This document shows positions 6,925-12,737 of a DNA stretch of 32,381 nt, piece after piece. The notes under the pieces were generated by a model. That model had not been told where the DNA came from. It did no database searches and worked only from the letters and a program-made list of their open reading frames with translations. The translations under genes were made by a program, and so were the position numbers. The stretch spans positions 33,065-65,445 of the forward strand of contig FMWZ01000021.1 of the NCBI GenBank assembly GCA_900103495.1. The letters are read 5' to 3'. Source of the DNA: Lachnospiraceae bacterium G11. Its GTDB lineage: Bacteria; Bacillota; Clostridia; Lachnospirales; Lachnospiraceae. Each line of letters begins with the position of its first letter. Positions within the stretch are counted from its first letter, which is position 1.

Positions 6925-7520
6925 TGAAGTACCTCCATATAATTTCTGACCTTCGATTCTATATTAAATTCTCTGGCATATTTGATAACCTTTCGCGGAT
7001 CGCACTTACTTCTGAAATACCCTTGAATGGCCTGGATGAATATTTGCCTGTCTATATCGTCCTTATCCCGAATAATATCACAAACGCAACGTTCCAGGTC
7101 GTACGCTTTGACATTATACCCTTGCGGTGTGGTCACGTTTATAATCCCAAGGTCCCACAGGTTTCCTTTGCAATAGTGAAACTTTGTATTCTGATATGCT
7201 TTCTTGATTCGGGAGACATTATCGCCCTGAGGAACCGTAATGTCCAGTATATGAGGCACTCTGTCAGACATGCCTTGCAAATATAGCGCTGTTCCGTGAG
7301 AAAAGATCAGTTTATCTGACCTGTTCTGGATTACCCTGTATTCATCCGGTTCGGAATTTGCCATAGAGTAATTGCCATGGGATTCCTTTACAAGTATTTC
7401 CCTGGCTAAAAGGTTATATATCTTAAACCTGTCTATTCCGGCCTGATATAGCTCGGCTGCCGAAGCAACACCACCTTTTTCTTCTATCAATAGTTGTAAA
7501 TCGTCAGTATTGTAATCCAT
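6921..7520 (-). CDS. AbiEi-family antitoxin / transcriptional repressor
   Basis: This 199-aa protein has an N-terminal winged-helix segment (LLIEEKGGVASAAELYQAGI, residues about 8-28, then FKIYNLLAREILVKE). The AbiEi core follows, with IFSHGTALYLQGMSD and ITVPQGDNVSRIKK. Relatives repress their own operon by binding inverted repeats in the promoter and neutralise AbiEii without stable contact. Here a 20-bp perfect inverted repeat lies 11 bases upstream of the start, with the promoter inside it. AAGGAG lies five bases before the ATG. Cotranscribed with the toxin gene. Confident assignment. Confidence 0.92.
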   Translation of the reverse strand: MDYNTDDLQLLIEEKGGVASAAELYQAGIDRFKIYNLLAREILVKESHGNYSMANSEPDEYRVIQNRSDKLIFSHGTALYLQGMSDRVPHILDITVPQGDNVSRIKKAYQNTKFHYCKGNLWDLGIINVTTPQGYNVKAYDLERCVCDIIRDKDDIDRQIFIQAIQGYFRSKCDPRKVIKYAREFNIESKVRNYMEVLQ

Positions 7521-7530
7521 TCTTGTCTCC

Positions 7531-7576
7531 TTGCATTTCGTTCTTTAATTCTACCAAATTAAAGAACGAAATGCAA
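7531..7576 (-). promoter_or_regulatory. AbiE operon operator and promoter
   Basis: The arm TTGCATTTCGTTCTTTAATT (7531-7550) and its exact complement (7557-7576) are separated by six bases. Read on the minus strand, TTGCAT (7571-7576), 17 bp and TAGAAT (7548-7553, with TGG before it as an extended -10) form a promoter entirely inside the palindrome. AbiEi binding should therefore block RNA polymerase. Confidence 0.8.
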
Positions 7577-7595
7577 GAAATGCACCAAACTGCAC

Positions 7596-8285
7596 CTACA
7601 TTGCCAATTCAATCAGTTTCTTCAGGTGGATTTCGACGGCGTCGAGGCAGGGTACCGGGCAATTGCCTTCATTTAGAAGAAGGGGGAGCTCGGTGCAGCC
7701 AAGGATGACGCCTTCGATGCCGTCTTCGTCTTTCATGCGGTTGATGATTTTAGTGAACTCGGCAAGGGTGGATTCCTTTACTATGCCTAGCTCGAGTTCT
7801 TCAAGGATTCGCTTGGCGATGAGATCGCGTTCGGTTTTTTCCGGAATGATTACTTCGATGCCGGCGGCACGCAAATCTTCTTTCATGTAATCCTTTTCCA
7901 TTGTAAAAATGGTGCCAAGAAGGCCAACCTTTTTGATTCCTCTGGCTGCGGCTTCATCGGCTACGGCCTTGGGGATGCTCACGAGGTCGACATCCGTCTG
8001 GGCCTTGATTTCGTTAAAAACTATATGCATTGTGCCGGCGGTGAGGGAAATTATCTCAGCGCCGCTTTTCTTTAAGCAGGTTACTTTCTCGGAGAGGTAG
8101 TTGGAGAGATCTTCGTTTTTACCTGCAGAGACCATTCCCCAGGCCTTTCGGAAGTTGACGCTTTCGATGGCGATGTCGGGCATTTCCGCGCCGCCTGTGG
8201 CCGCGTCGATTCGGCTGTTTAATTCTTTGTAGTACATCAGTGTCGATTCAGGGCCGGTTCCGCCGACCAATCCGATTTTTTTCAT
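7596..8285 (-). CDS. Aspartate/glutamate racemase-family protein
   Basis: This 229-aa protein belongs to the cofactor-independent Asp/Glu racemase superfamily, YgeA/RacX branch. It opens MKKIGLVGGTGPESTLMYYK and ends with VILGCTELPLLL, which holds the second catalytic Cys. At the site of the first Cys (CNTAH or CTNTMH in relatives) this protein reads SLTAGTMHIVF, so no Cys is present. Two-base racemisation in the normal way is therefore doubtful. It could be a lyase, an isomerase of another acid, or inactive. The gene is monocistronic, divergent from the 54-aa membrane protein gene, with GAAGGGA upstream of the ATG. Confidence 0.87.
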   Translation of the reverse strand: MKKIGLVGGTGPESTLMYYKELNSRIDAATGGAEMPDIAIESVNFRKAWGMVSAGKNEDLSNYLSEKVTCLKKSGAEIISLTAGTMHIVFNEIKAQTDVDLVSIPKAVADEAAARGIKKVGLLGTIFTMEKDYMKEDLRAAGIEVIIPEKTERDLIAKRILEELELGIVKESTLAEFTKIINRMKDEDGIEGVILGCTELPLLLNEGNCPVPCLDAVEIHLKKLIELAM

Positions 8286-8300
8286 GGTTTTTCCCTTCTT

Positions 8301-8329
8301 TTGGCGTTTTCTTTTTGGACTATTATAAT
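8301..8329 (+). promoter_or_regulatory. Promoter of the 54-aa membrane protein gene
   Basis: TTGGCG (8301-8306), 17-bp spacer, perfect TATAAT (8324-8329), about 47 bases before the ATG. Confidence 0.65.
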
Positions 8330-8375
8330 GTATTATGGACTGAGAAGATAGAATTTTTTACAAAGGAGATAGATT

Positions 8376-8540
8376 ATGGATAAGAAAGCTACGGTATCAA
8401 GTACGGTTAAGGGCGGAATCACCTTCGGCAGCGCGCTGGCCATGGTCATCAGCTACGTGAACTGGCACTCTGTGGGATGGGCTATTGTTCATGGTATTCT
8501 CAGCTGGGGATATGTGATATACTATGTGATAAAATATTAG
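8376..8540 (+). CDS. 54-aa small membrane protein
   Basis: The ATG at 8376 has AAAGGAG at 8362-8368, its own promoter and a downstream GGGCCTTCC hairpin, so this is a complete gene. The product begins MDKKATVSSTVKGG and has two hydrophobic helices (about 13-28 and 33-52) around an NWHSVGW turn. I recognise a general resemblance to tiny inner-membrane proteins of Clostridia but no named function. It is not adjacent to an obvious partner on the same strand. Confidence 0.75.
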   Translation: MDKKATVSSTVKGGITFGSALAMVISYVNWHSVGWAIVHGILSWGYVIYYVIKY

Positions 8541-8567
8541 AACTTTCTGTTTTTACCAAATAAAAAT

Positions 8568-8590
8568 GGGCCTTCCTATTGGGAAGGCCC
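8568..8590. terminator. Terminator between the 54-aa gene and HigA
   Basis: GGGCCTTCC/GGAAGGCCC stem between convergent genes. ATTTTTATTT follows on the minus strand, so it fits the higBA operon best. Confidence 0.7.
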
Positions 8591-8598
8591 GTTGTTAT

Positions 8599-8883
8599 CT
8601 AGATTTGTGTTTTGGGTTTGAAGCTGATAACCAAAACCATATCCATTCCTTCTGCCAGGCGCTGAAGGAGTTTGATACTGGGATTGCGGTTTCCATTTTC
8701 CAGCTTGCTTATCTCTGTCTGTGCGATTCCGGTCTTTTCCGCCAGTTGTTTTTGAGTCATGTTCTGAGATGTTCTGGCCTCGATTATTGCACGTATTACA
8801 TTCATTTCCGGTTGGACATCTTCATATGCCTTTGAAAACTTTGGGTCAGTTAACTTTTTCTCAAGGTATGTATCAAATTTCAT
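8599..8883 (-). CDS. HigA-type XRE antitoxin
   Basis: This 94-aa protein has a Cro/C1 helix-turn-helix in residues about 30-85 (MTQKQLAEKTGIAQTEISKL, ENGNRNPSIKLLQRLAE). It would neutralise the adjacent RelE/HigB toxin and repress the shared promoter. Its start overlaps the toxin's end by 11 bases, so the order is toxin first, as in higBA loci. An AGATATATCT palindrome between the -35 and -10 is a likely binding site. No damage is visible. Confidence 0.88.
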   Translation of the reverse strand: MKFDTYLEKKLTDPKFSKAYEDVQPEMNVIRAIIEARTSQNMTQKQLAEKTGIAQTEISKLENGNRNPSIKLLQRLAEGMDMVLVISFKPKTQI

Positions 8884-9160
8884 TGGGGGTGCTCCTCCTG
8901 TGTCTGTTTATATAATCCTCTCGATATTGCTTTGAAAGCTCCACTTCGTATCGTGGAGGTTTATTATCCTTTTTTATATATCCGTTTGTAATGACTATTG
9001 TGCCATTCTCGCAAAAGAAGAAGTGTAATCTGCTAATGTTTGATCCTTGCTTAACTCTCAGCTCAAAAATCCCATCCTCGAGATATTTTGTGTATGGTTC
9101 CCTAAGTTCTATACCCTTTTCTTGAAGAATCTTAATAAGGCCCGTAGTCTTAGCCCACAT
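8873..9160 (-). CDS. HigB/RelE-type toxin (phage Gp49-like), 5' end damaged
   Basis: The open frame from ATG 9160 gives 95 aa with the Gp49-like core: DGIFELRVKQGSNISRLHFF, TIVITNGYIKKDNKPP and the C-terminal helix. Members are ribosome-dependent mRNA interferases. The family normally starts about 24 residues earlier. The same frame indeed continues upstream to 9232 and reads KVELYETKEGRCPAEEFLDS, the expected N-terminus. However, it is closed by TAG and contains no ATG, GTG or TTG. AAAGGAG (9238-9244) stands just where a start is expected, followed by ATTAGAAAG. One missing T would explain it (ATG to AG). The protein is thus truncated, silent, or affected by a sequence error. Confidence 0.75.
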   Translation of the reverse strand: MWAKTTGLIKILQEKGIELREPYTKYLEDGIFELRVKQGSNISRLHFFFCENGTIVITNGYIKKDNKPPRYEVELSKQYREDYINRHRRSTPNEI

Positions 9161-9246
9161 TTTGGTTTCAAGAGAATCCAGGAATTCTTCTGCAGGACAG
9201 CGTCCCTCTTTTGTTTCATATAATTCTACTTTCTAATCTCCTTTAT

Positions 9247-9275
9247 ATTATATTAGATATATCTCATAATGTCAA
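9247..9275 (-). promoter_or_regulatory. higBA promoter with internal palindrome
   Basis: Perfect TTGACA (9270-9275), 17-bp spacer, perfect TATAAT (9247-9252). The spacer holds the self-complementary AGATATATCT (9255-9264), a likely HigA operator. Confidence 0.8.
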
Positions 9276-9330
9276 TTTAACTTTCAAATCGGTGGGGTAA
9301 TCATCGAACACAGAATTCGTTTACATTATT

Positions 9331-9529
9331 TGTTGTGGGATTTCTTAGGATACCGGATGGGAATCCTAATGCGTGGCTGAATGCCAGTTGAAATCTAATT
9401 GGGATGGTACATTAAGTTGGAGTGGGGTGCAAGTAGAAAATTTTGGGTTTTACCGGAGAAAAATGGGCCTTCCTCTGCGGGAAGGCCCATGGTTGGTGGG
9501 GTTGGGGTGTTGTGCAGGTTGACGGTGGC
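9331..9529 (-). repeat. Orphan Rpn leader cassette, copy C
   Basis: It matches the leaders of both Rpn genes, including the TTAGGATACC/GAATCCTAA inverted repeat, TGGC/GCCA, the GGGCCTTCC hairpin (9465-9488) and the degenerate GTGCAGGTTGACGGTGG end. No Rpn gene follows; the higBA promoter lies where it would be. It looks like the remains of an excised or deleted cassette. Confidence 0.75.
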
Positions 9530-9534
9530 TGCAT

Positions 9535-10230
9535 TTACTCCTGGTCGAGGTTCACTGTCACTCGGCCCATATTCACGTTGTCAACAAGATCGTTGTTTAT
9601 AGAAACCTGGTGTCTCGGGAGAACCACGTCTTGGAAAAAATCGCCATTCCCGCTAAGTTCAACCTCCGGGCCATCTTCATAGACTGAAAAGTCAACTCTT
9701 TCGGCCAGGCTTCTGGCGTATTTGGCCGCAAGTTCCTGTTTGTATCTCAAATTGTAGATGATGTCTTCCGTTAGTCCCGTTCTCTCAAGCTGAATTTCGG
9801 TCATACCGGCGCACAAATCGGACGCCGCCTTCTCAGCCGCTTCCTTCTCTTCGGGGGTCAGGTCAATTCCCTCAGCGAGGGCTTCTTTATAATAAATCTC
9901 GTGGGAAAGGCAGGTATTAACCGCCGATTTTCTTGCATACTCGCTGACATACTGGGAATCCGGTCCCGCAGAAAAATGCGTGTTCCACCAGCGAAGCGGG
10001 TTTTGCGGATCATAAAGATGAGCCTGGTCCTGCACCGTGTCCTCAATCATATAAATGTAATACCCGAATTCCCTGAGGGTTAAATCGCTGTTGTCCACCG
10101 AGATGATTACTTCATCCAGGTGGTCTTTGTAATTGAAGGTAGTAACTTTCTTATATATAAGGGTCCCAGCCAGTGCTGCGGCCACGACCACAATCAGAAT
10201 TAATATAAATTTCTTCTCTGACTTACTCAC
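9535..10230 (-). CDS. Membrane-anchored foldase-like (SurA_N-like) protein
   Basis: This 231-aa protein has an N-terminal signal anchor (KKFILILIVVVAAALAGTLI, residues 6-25) and an extracytoplasmic all-helical region. The order of segments (ISVDNSDLTLREFGYYIYMI, a helix with CLSHEIYYKEALAEGIDLTP, then EKEAAEKAASDL and YNLRYKQELAAKYARSL) resembles the N- and C-terminal helices of SurA/PrsA-type chaperones, but no PPIase domain is present. It may assist folding or be a structural relative only. Its 3' end abuts orphan leader copy C. Monocistronic. Confidence 0.65.
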   Translation of the reverse strand: MSKSEKKFILILIVVVAAALAGTLIYKKVTTFNYKDHLDEVIISVDNSDLTLREFGYYIYMIEDTVQDQAHLYDPQNPLRWWNTHFSAGPDSQYVSEYARKSAVNTCLSHEIYYKEALAEGIDLTPEEKEAAEKAASDLCAGMTEIQLERTGLTEDIIYNLRYKQELAAKYARSLAERVDFSVYEDGPEVELSGNGDFFQDVVLPRHQVSINNDLVDNVNMGRVTVNLDQE

Positions 10231-10293
10231 TTAATGCTTCCTCCTTAATACCGCTCCAACAATTCTAGTCCTCTTTGGGGGTGGTTTCAAGAT

Positions 10294-10305
10294 GTGCAGG
10301 TTGGA
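10294..10305. repeat. Remnant of the palindromic repeat
   Basis: GTGCAGGTTGG without a partner arm, 16 bases upstream of a TATAAA that could serve the next gene. Confidence 0.45.
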
Positions 10306-10336
10306 TTAATTTGACGGATGGTATAAAATATAGATT

Positions 10337-10786
10337 ATGACAAGACGAGAAATTGCGATGGAAAACTTTAAAAAAGGATATAACTGCTCTCAGTCCATTG
10401 TGCTGACTTTTGCGGATATCCTCCCTTTGGACAGGGACACCCTTTCCAGGATGGCCTCATCTTTTGGCGGAGGCATGGGAAGGCTCAGAGAAGTTTGTGG
10501 CGCTGTCAGCGGAATGTTCATGGTGGCCGGACTTTTATACGGCTATGAAGGCCCGGAAACCGGACAGGTTAAAGCTGAACATTACGCAAGAATTCAGGAT
10601 TTGGCCCACAAATTCGAGGAGAAACACAGATCGATAGTCTGCCGTGAAATGCTTGAATTAAGTGTAAAACACGATGCTCCTACACCGGAAGCCAGGACGG
10701 AGGAATATTATAAGAAGCGTCCCTGCGTGGAAATAATCGGTGATGCAGCCCAGATTCTGGACGAGTATATAAAGGCAAACAGCTGA
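10337..10786 (+). CDS. C_GCAxxG_C_C family redox-type protein
   Basis: This 149-aa protein has the family's four conserved cysteines: Cys17 (GYNCSQSIV), Cys54 (EVCGAVSG), Cys102 (IVCREML) and Cys130 (RPCVEIIG). The Gly-rich SSFGGGMGRL segment precedes Cys54. Such proteins are thought to bind metal or act in redox chemistry; the substrate is unknown. TATAAA at 10322-10327 is only nine bases before the ATG and no Shine-Dalgarno is visible. The message could therefore be leaderless, or start at the in-frame ATG seven codons later. Confidence 0.88.
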   Translation: MTRREIAMENFKKGYNCSQSIVLTFADILPLDRDTLSRMASSFGGGMGRLREVCGAVSGMFMVAGLLYGYEGPETGQVKAEHYARIQDLAHKFEEKHRSIVCREMLELSVKHDAPTPEARTEEYYKKRPCVEIIGDAAQILDEYIKANS

Positions 10787-10794
10787 TTATGTGA

Positions 10795-10800
10795 TATAAT
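10795..10800 (+). promoter_or_regulatory. Extended -10 promoter of the 16-aa micro-ORF unit
   Basis: TGATATAAT (TG at 10792-10793) is a perfect extended -10. No -35 is evident. It lies just past the C_GCAxxG stop. Confidence 0.6.
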
Positions 10801-10828
10801 GTAGGGCGAGGAAAGGAGGTATATGCCT

Positions 10829-10879
10829 ATGAAAAATACCTCAATTGCACTGAAAGATTCAGTGCCCAACCTCGACTAG
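10829..10879 (+). CDS. 16-residue micro-ORF in a standalone unit
   Basis: ATG at 10829 encodes MKNTSIALKDSVPNLD. AAGGAGG (10813-10819) is nine bases upstream; an in-frame ATG two codons earlier is too close to it. The unit has its own extended -10 promoter, two hairpins (10847-10865 inside the ORF; 10879-10905 after it) and a strong terminator (10921-10950). No gene follows on this strand, so it is not a leader for a downstream operon in this window. It could be a peptide gene or an sRNA with an incidental ORF. No family is recognised. Confidence 0.45.
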   Translation: MKNTSIALKDSVPNLD

Positions 10880-10920
10880 CGTGATATCCCGATTTGATAC
10901 CACGCATTATAATATATTAT

Positions 10921-10955
10921 AAGGGCGGAGGCTTTAGAGCCTCCGCCCTTCTTTT
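10921..10955 (+). terminator. Strong terminator of the 16-aa unit
   Basis: The stem GGGCGGAGGCT/AGCCTCCGCCC with a four-base loop is followed by TTCTTTT. It is convergent with the XRE gene, whose stop lies seven bases beyond the stem. Confidence 0.85.
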
Positions 10956-10956
10956 G

Positions 10957-11472
10957 TTAAATTATGTTTTTACCAAATAAGCGCTTCTTGAAGGCGCGGA
11001 CTCTGGCGCCGTAGCGGCTGGACATTATGAGCCCTGTCAGGAGCATGCCGATGGCCACGCCCTGGGCGGCGTCGGCAATCACGGAAACCGTGTGGTTGTT
11101 CAAGTACAAATCCGTGTCCTTCAAAAGCATGAACGCCACAAAAATCAGCATTCCGGTGGCGTTGCAAAGACGAATGCGCCTGTTGCATTTCTCCGCCTGG
11201 GTATTGGTGTAGTCCACCGCCTGCAAAACTGTCTCTTTCGTTTCTTTATCCATATTCTCGCTCTTCCTCTCTCCACTTAGGATCTCTCGAAGGTCAACGC
11301 CGTAAAAATCAGATATCTCAATAAGGATGTCCAAATCCGGCATGTTGTTTCCGTTTTCCCAACGAGAAACTGTTCTGTCTGATACGCTAAACTGCTCCGC
11401 AAGCTGTTCCTGGGTTAATCCTTTTTCTTTGCGAAGCTCCTTTAGGAACCCGCCGACTTTTTTCTGGTCCAT
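10957..11472 (-). CDS. XRE-family regulator with C-terminal membrane helices
   Basis: The preferred ATG at 11472 gives 171 aa starting MDQKKVGGFLKELRKEKGLT. The longer frame to 11643 only translates a palindromic repeat. The N-terminal HTH is clear (LTQEQLAEQFSVSDRTVSRW, then ENGNNMPDLDILIEISDFYG, residues about 17-58). After a charged linker come two membrane helices (about ATGMLIFVAFMLL and AAQGVAIGMLLTGLIM). Proteins of this shape are common in Clostridia and may sense the membrane state, but the targets are unknown. AAAGGAG lies 12 bases upstream, a slightly long spacing. Confidence 0.85.
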   Translation of the reverse strand: MDQKKVGGFLKELRKEKGLTQEQLAEQFSVSDRTVSRWENGNNMPDLDILIEISDFYGVDLREILSGERKSENMDKETKETVLQAVDYTNTQAEKCNRRIRLCNATGMLIFVAFMLLKDTDLYLNNHTVSVIADAAQGVAIGMLLTGLIMSSRYGARVRAFKKRLFGKNII

Positions 11473-11581
11473 AGGCTTTGTTGTCTCCTTTCGAGAATAT
11501 GTTATCAATCCGGGCCTTTTTTGAACACGACACAGAGCGAGAGTTGCCATGTTTCCTTTGCCCGACACAGTATGTCGGGTG

Positions 11582-11643
11582 GTGCAATTTGGGGACAGGC
11601 CCAAATTGCACCGTGCAGGTTGGGGCCTGTCCCCAACCTGCAC
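11582..11643. repeat. Modular palindromic repeat, two units
   Basis: Units 11582-11611 and 11613-11643 are joined by C. It lies 14 bases beyond the stop of the TcdA gene and upstream of the XRE gene. Confidence 0.85.
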
Positions 11644-11657
11644 ATTGGCCCTCGTTC

Positions 11658-12362
11658 CTACTTGACTAAGTCGTTAATTACTTCCCCGGCGATAATCAGC
11701 CCCACTACTGAGGGCACGAAGGCTGTGGAGCCGGGAAGAGAGCGTCGGCTTGTAGTTTCCTCCGTCTCCAGGGGTTTTCTTGGAACTTCCTTGGAGTACA
11801 CCACTTTAAGGTGCTTTATCCCTCTTTTTTTGCACTCATGTCTCATGACCTTGGCAAGGGGGCAGACTGAAGTTTTGTAGATATCTGCCACTTCGAATTT
11901 CGTAGGGTCAACTTTGTTTCCGGCTCCCATTGAGGAGATGATGGGAACATTAAGTTTTTTCGCATTCTCAATGAGTGTAAGCTTGCCGGTGACCGTGTCG
12001 ATGGCGTCAACCACGTAATCGTACTGCGAAAAATCGAACTCATCCTGGGTTTCCGGCAGGTAGAAGGTCTTGTAGGTTCTGACATTGCACTTTGGCGAAA
12101 TGTCGTGAATCCTCTCCTCGGCCACGTCCACCTTGTATCGGCCGATGGTTTTCTGGGTGGCGATAATCTGTCTGTTTATGTTGGTGACGCAGACCACGTC
12201 GTTGTCAATCAGATCCAGCGCGCCGATGCCAGAGCGGGCCAGGGCCTCCACCGTATATCCGCCCACGCCGCCGATGCCAAAGACCGCAACTCTTGCAGCC
12301 GCCAGCTTGGCCATGGCTTCCGGGCCATATATTAATTCCGTTCTAGAAAATTCATCTATCAT
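11658..12362 (-). CDS. tcdA: tRNA threonylcarbamoyladenosine dehydratase
   Basis: This 234-aa ThiF/MoeB/HesA-type E1-like enzyme probably cyclises t6A37 to ct6A in tRNAs with ATP. Seen: FSRTELIYGPEAMAKL at the start, the nucleotide loop VFGIGGVGGYTVEAL (about 28-42), DLIDNDVVCVTNINRQ with the adenylation Arg, the DAIDTVTGK motif, and the CPLAKVMRHECKKRG segment with two Cys near the C-terminal part. Length and order match TcdA/CsdL. A TATAAT (12393-12398) precedes it, seven bases from a repeat array that replaces its -35 region. Confidence 0.92.
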   Translation of the reverse strand: MIDEFSRTELIYGPEAMAKLAAARVAVFGIGGVGGYTVEALARSGIGALDLIDNDVVCVTNINRQIIATQKTIGRYKVDVAEERIHDISPKCNVRTYKTFYLPETQDEFDFSQYDYVVDAIDTVTGKLTLIENAKKLNVPIISSMGAGNKVDPTKFEVADIYKTSVCPLAKVMRHECKKRGIKHLKVVYSKEVPRKPLETEETTSRRSLPGSTAFVPSVVGLIIAGEVINDLVK

Positions 12363-12392
12363 CTCGTATTTCTTCCTGTTTTAATTTCTTTC

Positions 12393-12398
12393 ATTATA
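12393..12398 (-). promoter_or_regulatory. Putative -10 box of tcdA
   Basis: TATAAT lies about 30 bases before the ATG. The repeat array begins at 12406, so any -35 would lie within repeat unit sequence. Confidence 0.5.
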
Positions 12399-12405
12399 CA
12401 TGAAT

Positions 12406-12529
12406 GTGCAGGTTGGGGACAGGCCCAAATTGCACCGTGCAGGTTGGGGCCTGTCCCCGATTTGCACCGTGCAGGTTGGGCCTGTCCCCGATTTGCACCG
12501 TGCAGGTTGGGACTGTCCCCAACCTGCAC
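12406..12529. repeat. Four-unit tandem palindromic array
   Basis: Units at 12406-12435, 12437-12467, 12469-12498 and 12500-12529 are each self-complementary, start GTGCAGGTTGGG and are separated by one C. It lies between the divergent tcdA and chemotaxis receptor genes. Confidence 0.92.
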
Positions 12530-12737
12530 CCCGGCATGCACATCCGCCTCAATTCGTACTATATTGACTTCTTGCGGGTGGTTTGAAATGATATTGCACA
12601 AACTTGTGGATTATTACCATGAAAGGGCGATTTCTTCGTGCAATTCTGCTATTTCTAAGGCCAAGGCAAGATGGTAATGTATTGGTAAATTGGTACCTTC
12701 GAGGGTCAGAAATATTCAAACAGGGAGTAAATATAGT

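Noticed and set aside
9515-9530. Further palindromic repeat copies at 9515 and 7580
   Set aside because: Only short degenerate GTGCAGGTTGAC or TGCACCAAACTGCACC pieces without a proper pairing arm.
11473-11643. N-terminal extension of the XRE regulator
   Set aside because: It encodes repeat-derived residues; the HTH protein starts naturally at MDQKKVGG (11472).
12406-12529. CRISPR-like regular array
   Set aside because: The units are separated by a single C, with no unique spacers, and no cas genes are nearby.
12359-12601. Open frames across the palindromic arrays (also 16119-16442, 11387-11611, 14467-14652)
   Set aside because: Their products repeat GTVPNLH or CPQPAR-like strings that are just translations of the repeat units in every frame.
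12680-12720. Sigma-28-type promoter before the chemotaxis receptor
   Set aside because: TAAA is present, but the downstream element GTCAGAAA matches GCCGATAA poorly.
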